11,621 nt of DNA from Ignavibacteriaceae bacterium. GTDB lineage: Bacteria > Bacteroidota > Ignavibacteria > Ignavibacteriales > Ignavibacteriaceae. Positions 7,216-11,621 of this stretch are shown here, piece by piece. The position numbers were made by a program, and so were the translations under genes. Location: assembly GCA_031292465.1 (NCBI GenBank), contig JARLHB010000017.1:1-11621 (forward strand). Direction: 5' to 3'. Each line of letters opens with the position of its first letter. The stretch's first letter is position 1. The notes below the pieces were generated by a model. That model had not been told where the DNA came from, did no database searches, and worked only from the letters and a program-made list of their open reading frames with translations.

Positions 7216-9291
7216 TTAAACTATTTTAATTTTTTTTGGAGTTCCGCGGTAGAATAATTTTCCGTCTTTATAGATTTTTAAATTTTGAAGTGATAATTCA
7301 ACATCAATTTGATGCCCTTTAAATCCAAATCCTTTAATATTCACATCGCCTTTTTCAACGGGTTGCGGATTAATAAAAAGGCTGCCGTTATAATCTGTTT
7401 GAAAACCTACTAAGCCAAACAAAACTGCTTCAGCGCCGGTCAGCCCTGCAAACGTGTTAGCGCGTTTATGTTCCGGTTCTTTAGGTTTGTCTGAATAAAT
7501 TTCCTGGGGAAAATAAAGCAATTGATTCCCCATCCAGAAATGACGTTTAAGTATATCCCATCCCAGCTCCTTATGACTACGCTGGTACATACACAATGCC
7601 AATTGCGGCCCGTCTCCCGTGTATGCCCCTCCACCCGACCAATCGGTATCGATAACTTCGTAATGCAATGTGTCTTCCGCCGATACGCTTGAGACGCCAT
7701 ATTTGCCAAGATAGGCACCTTCACGCAAATGGCTGAGCAGTACATTTTCCATTTCGGCATTACAGGCGCCTGCCTGTAATGCATCATAATCCTGAATAGA
7801 ATAAACATAATCGCGAAAACCGTTTGGATAAATTGAGGCAAACCATTTTTTGTCTTTATCCCATAAATTTTTCTCTATTGACAATTTAATTTCTTCAGCT
7901 TTCAGATTCCATGTCTCTATATCGGATTTAGGTTCACCGACTATCTTTCCCATTTCCGCAAGTTGCTGCAGGCACCAGATCCGTTCGGCATTTGGGCTTA
8001 CAACCACGTGTTCCCACCCTGCGCCGCGCATCTCAAGCAGGTTTTTCTGCTCGCCGTAATCTATCAGATGAGTTCCTTTATCTTCTCTCTTTTCGTCATT
8101 CAGAATAATTTGTTTTACAGAGGCGTACAATTCTTTATCAGGCCCAAGCAATTGAAAGATCGCGGATACCAGATATGAAAAAGAAAACGGACTATAAGAA
8201 TATTTAACACCTATCCCGCTACCGTCCAATGTATAAGCGTAGTATTTTTCCAAATCTATATTAACCATTTGCATGGCAATATCTTTTATATGAGGGCCAA
8301 GCATTAAAGCGGCCATATTAGGCGCGTAACCTCCAATATCCCATAAATAGCTGCAAGTTCCCCCTCCATCCATACCGGCAGTTGAAATATGAGGCTTAAA
8401 TAAATATTTGTCATTTTCCCAAATGCAAACCAGCCCGCTAATGATTGACCTGTAATAATAATCTTTCAGGCCGGGAATATTGCTGTCCATAGCTGGAATG
8501 TTTTGAGTGTATTTTTCCAGCCTGTTTTGCCAGGCACTTATTGTTTTGTTTTCCATACTGCGGAAATCTATCGAAGCCGGCAATTCATTATTAAAATCTT
8601 CGGCAATAACTGCAACATAAAAAGCCACAGTTTCATGAGGCATTAAAACAGCAGATTTGTTTTCTTCATATAACCCGATTTTAGCCTGGCCATTTTGCCA
8701 TATATTATTCTCTCCGGAAACTGCTGCCGGAGCAGTCCAACGCGCTATACTGAAGCCCCATTTAGACAGCGGTACATTAAGCAATTTACCCGGTTGAACA
8801 GCCGCATTTATTTCCATCTTTACTGAATGATTAGAACGGTTTGTAATAATCACTTTTTCCATAAAACCTGCATTACCGAACAGGGGTATTAACTCCGAAC
8901 GGACCGAAAAAGAATAAAGTATGTTCCCCTTGAGATGATGATATGTTCCATTCCTTACAATTTTGTCAGGGTACCATGTCCCTCCAGAATAGAGCAGGCC
9001 GACATCATCTTTACCGTAATCAGGTCCGTCCGTAATAGAGATAGAATCGGCAAGAATGGATAAAGAAAGATTGAAATCTTTTGCTCCGAGAGGAGGTGAA
9101 TAAAAATCATTCACTCCTAATACAGAAAGGCATTTTGGGTTAACAGTAGTATAACCGCTGTTAACCCAAATATGATTTGATGATGAAACAAGCTGCTCTA
9201 AACTAATTGAAAAATCATCCAGCTTAAATTTATCCGACGCAAATAACGTAATACTGTATAAAAGTAATAAAGAGACAACCGTCTTTTTCAT
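7216..9291 (-). CDS. Exported (alpha/alpha)6-barrel glycoside-hydrolase-like protein
   Basis: Residues 1-18 are a clear signal peptide (MKKTVVSLLLLYSITLFA). Residues about 30-260 are beta-rich and resemble the N-terminal sandwich domain of six-hairpin glycosidases. Residues about 275-640 look like the helical barrel, with CSYLWDIGGYAPN (Asp318), GAGWEH (Glu427), DTDWSGGG (Asp548, Asp550) and FPQEIY (Glu597); these acids are the best candidate catalytic residues but I cannot assign acid and base. The final 60 residues form a small beta domain, as in GH15/65/78/94-type enzymes and glycogen-debranching relatives. I cannot place it in a numbered GH family. It probably cleaves or binds an oligosaccharide in the periplasm. 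The start has no Shine-Dalgarno but an A-rich leader; it is 31 nt after the kinase-phosphatase gene, so the two are likely co-transcribed. Confidence 0.8.
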   Translation of the reverse strand: MKKTVVSLLLLYSITLFASDKFKLDDFSISLEQLVSSSNHIWVNSGYTTVNPKCLSVLGVNDFYSPPLGAKDFNLSLSILADSISITDGPDYGKDDVGLLYSGGTWYPDKIVRNGTYHHLKGNILYSFSVRSELIPLFGNAGFMEKVIITNRSNHSVKMEINAAVQPGKLLNVPLSKWGFSIARWTAPAAVSGENNIWQNGQAKIGLYEENKSAVLMPHETVAFYVAVIAEDFNNELPASIDFRSMENKTISAWQNRLEKYTQNIPAMDSNIPGLKDYYYRSIISGLVCIWENDKYLFKPHISTAGMDGGGTCSYLWDIGGYAPNMAALMLGPHIKDIAMQMVNIDLEKYYAYTLDGSGIGVKYSYSPFSFSYLVSAIFQLLGPDKELYASVKQIILNDEKREDKGTHLIDYGEQKNLLEMRGAGWEHVVVSPNAERIWCLQQLAEMGKIVGEPKSDIETWNLKAEEIKLSIEKNLWDKDKKWFASIYPNGFRDYVYSIQDYDALQAGACNAEMENVLLSHLREGAYLGKYGVSSVSAEDTLHYEVIDTDWSGGGAYTGDGPQLALCMYQRSHKELGWDILKRHFWMGNQLLYFPQEIYSDKPKEPEHKRANTFAGLTGAEAVLFGLVGFQTDYNGSLFINPQPVEKGDVNIKGFGFKGHQIDVELSLQNLKIYKDGKLFYRGTPKKIKIV
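9134..9170. repeat. Perfect 13-bp inverted repeat inside the 5' part of the glycosidase gene
   Basis: TTTGGGTTAACAG (9134-9146) is perfectly inverted at 9158-9170 with an 11-nt spacer. It covers codons 41-53 (WVNSGYTTVNP region), about 120 nt into the message. Either an RNA hairpin or a dyad for a DNA-binding protein would fit. It contains two GTTAAC hexamers, sharing the TTAACA core with the array downstream of the same gene. Confidence 0.55.
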
Positions 9292-9322
9292 TTTGTTTTA
9301 TTTTCATTAGATAAATATATTC

Positions 9323-11233
9323 TTAACCGAATAAAATTTTCTGCAAATGATTCCTTTGTGAAAAGTCAGGGATTAATAACTGCGCGCCTGCCCTGATTAA
9401 CCTTGTTCTTTTCTCAACGTTTAATCCATGTTTTCTAATCTCATCACTGGCAACACCTATTGCAATTCCGCCTACTTTTCTGCATTCACGCATTTCAACC
9501 GGGCCGTCTCCAAATGTAACCAGTTCCGTCCCGCTCAGGTTATTGTCCTTAATAATTTTTTCAATAACCATTTTCTTAGAGTATTTACTGATATCTCCGA
9601 TAGCGCCATATATGCCACCGTTGAAAAGATGTGCATAGCCCATAGCTTTGGCTTCGGGAATTACATCTTCATTGTCCGTCCCGCTTGCAAGATACAGGGT
9701 TACTCCTTTTTCAGAAAGATAATTCAAAAACTCGATAGAGCCTTTAACAGCAAAGTCTACAACATCCAACTCTTTCTTAGATAATTTATCAACGCGTTTT
9801 TTTACCATTTCCATTAAAGCATCGTTATAAATTTCCTTATAGCCGAATTTATCAAGTATCTTTTCTTTTGGAACGATATTAAATTCTTCAACCAGTTCAA
9901 TTAATCCTTCCATCTGCTGCACTGTCTGGATGCCTGTTGACTTATCAATATAATCCTTAACACGGTTAACAACCCTGTTATATAAATACTCATCGGCATG
10001 TTTATACTGGTCCCCGAGTATTGCTTTAATCATCATTGGTTCCATAACCAGTTCCCAGCCTTCGCGCAGTACGCTTATAGTACCATCATGGTCAAATACG
10101 GCATGCTTAATTTTACCTTTATCAACAAATTTAATATTTTCATAACACAACTCGATTTCAGTATTATCCCAGTATTTTGCAGACCTGATATCTGAAGCCA
10201 GTTCAGGCTGATATATATAATTAGGGTCTGCACAAACTTCCAGAATCTCTTCAGGGCTTGCTGTACCTGTTTGAAACAGTTTTTGAATAGTAACACCGGC
10301 GGCAAAATTGGCAAATTCTATTGCCCCCTGTGTATTTATTTTTGCTGCAAGCGCGCAGGCAATAGCGCTTAACGCCGTATCACCGGCACCAACCGTATCA
10401 AGCTTCTTTAAAAATTGCAAACCCGGCACTTCATGTATTCCGTCGGTATCACAGGCAACTAATCCGTATTTGCCGCGGCTTATAAAGGAAGGCCTGTTAT
10501 GCTTTTCAAACAAAGCCAGGGCAAATTTCTTAACATCTTTAATGTTAAAAACATCATCTAATTTTGTCTCAATGCCATTCAGGTGAGCCGCCTCTAATTC
10601 ATTTGTCTTTAAGCTGACACCTTCAAACTCGGAAGCGAAGTGCCTTGAATCCACGATAAATATTTTTTCAGGATGTTCTTTTATTATCTTGTTTAAACCG
10701 TTAATAAATTCTTTGTTGGTTATGCTGCCAGGAACCTGCTGGTTTATAACAATTATATCTGCTTCATTAATATTGTACTGAATATTATTTAATATAGCTT
10801 CATCGGTAGCCCTTGATCTTTTGTTATATGTTCCGAAATCTATCCTCGGCTGCTCATTCCCTTCAAGTATTAATTTACTAAATGTATAAGTTTCAAAATT
10901 TTCTTTCTGAATGACCAGGCCGCTTGTATCTATTCCAATACTTTTAAGCTGCCTTATCATTTCCTGCCCGAAAATATCGCCGCCGGCAACTCCGAATATT
11001 TTTATTTGCCTTGGTTTAAGGGCTGCAATATTAGCAGCAACATTTGATGCCCCGCCAAGTGAATATTTCTGGCTGCCTGCAGCAAGAGCTTTTAAACCGG
11101 TTTCAACTGATACTTCCGAACCACGCGGATCCAGCACCCAGTATGCATCAAGACAAAAATCTCCATATAGAATAATATTGGCATTTCTGATTTTGTCTAA
11201 AGTTTGTTCAATATTTTTAGCTATAATATTCAT
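9323..11233 (-). CDS. Bifunctional PfkB-type sugar kinase / HAD phosphatase fusion
   Basis: Residues 1-335 are a ribokinase/PfkB kinase closest to the HldE/RfaE kinase domain: GDFCLDAYW (Asp25, Asp29), the sugar-binding GGASNVAANIA (60-70), and the anion-hole motif DTVGAGDT at 279-286 with catalytic base Asp285. Residues about 370-636 are a HAD phosphatase: DHDGT at 381-385 (nucleophile Asp381, acid Asp383), motif II LASGT with Ser517, lysines at about 553-556, and FGDGPVE with Asp576 and Glu580 in place of the second aspartate. The 135-residue insert between motifs I and II is a helical C1 cap. No export signal, so cytoplasmic. HldE instead carries a C-terminal adenylyltransferase, which is absent here. 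The pair of activities suggests phosphorylation at one position and dephosphorylation at another, as in HldA plus GmhB, but GmhB lacks such a cap; the substrate is unknown. AAAGG upstream supports the ATG. Confidence 0.88.
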   Translation of the reverse strand: MNIIAKNIEQTLDKIRNANIILYGDFCLDAYWVLDPRGSEVSVETGLKALAAGSQKYSLGGASNVAANIAALKPRQIKIFGVAGGDIFGQEMIRQLKSIGIDTSGLVIQKENFETYTFSKLILEGNEQPRIDFGTYNKRSRATDEAILNNIQYNINEADIIVINQQVPGSITNKEFINGLNKIIKEHPEKIFIVDSRHFASEFEGVSLKTNELEAAHLNGIETKLDDVFNIKDVKKFALALFEKHNRPSFISRGKYGLVACDTDGIHEVPGLQFLKKLDTVGAGDTALSAIACALAAKINTQGAIEFANFAAGVTIQKLFQTGTASPEEILEVCADPNYIYQPELASDIRSAKYWDNTEIELCYENIKFVDKGKIKHAVFDHDGTISVLREGWELVMEPMMIKAILGDQYKHADEYLYNRVVNRVKDYIDKSTGIQTVQQMEGLIELVEEFNIVPKEKILDKFGYKEIYNDALMEMVKKRVDKLSKKELDVVDFAVKGSIEFLNYLSEKGVTLYLASGTDNEDVIPEAKAMGYAHLFNGGIYGAIGDISKYSKKMVIEKIIKDNNLSGTELVTFGDGPVEMRECRKVGGIAIGVASDEIRKHGLNVEKRTRLIRAGAQLLIPDFSQRNHLQKILFG

Positions 11234-11237
11234 TATA

Positions 11238-11246
11238 TCCGCCTTT
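11238..11246 (-). promoter_or_regulatory. Shine-Dalgarno region AAAGGCGGA of the kinase-phosphatase gene
   Basis: AAAGG sits 8 nt before the ATG at 11233, and the overlapping GGCGGA sits 4 nt before it. This is a good ribosome-binding site and supports this start over later Met codons, which fall after the first kinase motif. The remaining intergenic DNA up to 11314 is AT-rich with no promoter I can call. Confidence 0.55.
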
Positions 11247-11314
11247 ATTTTTTTGTTAGTTATTTCTCTTTAAAATTAGAACGAAAATACCGGTAATAAT
11301 TTATCAGTATTAAA

Positions 11315-11621
11315 TTAATTACTAAGCGACTGATATAGCGCAAGTAAAAAATCACGGTTATCGGCTGAAAGATATTTCATTACTCCGCCCATTCGGCTGA
11401 ATGTTTTAAGATACCTTAAATAATATCCGGGGTCAGTCGGCGGCGGCTCGCCGTCTTTCTGCCAGTCCCACGTACTCTTAGCAAGATCCACAATCAGCAT
11501 ATAGTGATTATCAATATGTTTTCCACTCTGTATTTGCAGGTTTTGCGACATTGAAAGAGATTTTTCAAAAATCATTGGAGACATAACCGCAGAACCAACA
11601 GACATATATACCCCGCCTTCC
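11315..11621 (-). CDS. C-terminal part of a conserved protein of unrecognised family (runs off the window edge)
   Basis: The reading frame is open through the right edge: before the first Met in the window (11605) the codons read EGGVY with no stop, so this is most likely the last ~100 residues of a longer protein and not a small gene. The sequence is well formed: a Gly/Ser loop VGSAVMSP followed by a helix (IFEKSLSMSQN), a strand HYMLIVDLA, then TWDWQ, GEPPP, YYLRYLKTFSRMGG and a final ADNRDFLLALYQ helix. This suggests a cytoplasmic alpha/beta enzyme domain. I cannot name the family. It ends 81 bp before the kinase-phosphatase fusion on the same strand and may belong to the same pathway. Confidence 0.7.
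   Translation of the reverse strand, partial: EGGVYMSVGSAVMSPMIFEKSLSMSQNLQIQSGKHIDNHYMLIVDLAKSTWDWQKDGEPPPTDPGYYLRYLKTFSRMGGVMKYLSADNRDFLLALYQSLSN

Noticed and set aside
7440..7841. 133-codon minus-strand frame
   Set aside because: Overlaps the glycosidase gene in another frame; composition is unlike a real protein and it has no start signal.
8712..8732. CTCCGG/CCGGAG inverted repeat inside the glycosidase gene
   Set aside because: Only 6 bp with a 9-nt loop in coding DNA; expected by chance at this length.
9428..9784. 118-codon open frame on the plus strand
   Set aside because: Antisense to HAD motifs II and IV of the fusion protein; a shadow of that coding sequence.
10911..11273. 120-codon open frame on the plus strand
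   Set aside because: It lies wholly antisense to the kinase domain, whose motifs are intact; its protein shows no family features.
11285..11294. ACCGGTATTT shared (opposite strand) with the hairpin at 5529-5538
   Set aside because: A single shared 10-mer without the hairpin context; too weak to call a common site.
1..11621. Mobile element, CRISPR, toxin-antitoxin or phage signature
   Set aside because: No transposase, integrase, recombinase, repeat-spacer array, tRNA target site or phage-like gene was seen on either strand; codon and base use look even across the genes.

Overview
The window reads as a chromosomal segment of a low-GC Gram-negative bacterium. The best guess is the Bacteroidota/Ignavibacteriota (Chlorobi) group. 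The reasons are AT-rich intergenic DNA, several starts without a clear Shine-Dalgarno, and many exported proteins of kinds common in that group (Tat-exported Gfo/Idh/MocA oxidoreductase, DUF6807 'PmoA' protein, exported EEP phosphoesterase, exported helical-barrel glycosidase). This placement is inference; no rRNA or tRNA gene or other phylogenetic marker is present.

Layout. One plus-strand gene (162-2090) encodes a membrane-anchored, probably toroid-fold carbohydrate-active protein of no recognised family. It converges, across 51 bp, on a run of minus-strand genes filling the rest of the window. In transcription order (right to left) these are: the 3'-truncated view of an unrecognised conserved protein (11315 to the window edge); a cytoplasmic PfkB/HldE-type sugar kinase fused to a HAD phosphatase (9323-11233); an exported (alpha/alpha)6-barrel glycosidase-like protein (7216-9291); a 213-bp intergenic region rich in repeated motifs; an exported HAD phosphatase (5611-7002); a 158-bp gap with a hairpin; and a tight cluster of exported EEP phosphoesterase (4610-5452), Tat-exported Gfo/Idh/MocA oxidoreductase (3200-4597) and DUF6807 protein (2142-3194).

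How they may work together. The five minus-strand genes from 2142 to 9291 all carry export signals and look like an extracytoplasmic carbohydrate-processing set: a glycosidase, two unrelated phosphoesterases, a sugar oxidoreductase and its frequent partner DUF6807. A plausible but unproven reading is trimming of a phosphorylated or phosphodiester-decorated glycan or polyol outside the cytoplasm. The kinase-phosphatase fusion and its truncated neighbour are cytoplasmic and may form a separate sugar-phosphate unit. Its logic (kinase plus phosphatase, no nucleotidyltransferase domain) resembles the HldA and GmhB steps of ADP-heptose synthesis, but the substrate cannot be read from sequence.

The most unusual non-coding signals are a perfect 13-bp inverted repeat inside the start of the glycosidase gene, alternating TTAACA/TGTTAA sites plus a duplicated 11-mer in the 7003-7215 intergenic region, and a two-part hairpin at 5522-5556. 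I found no tRNA, rRNA, CRISPR array, insertion sequence or integrase.
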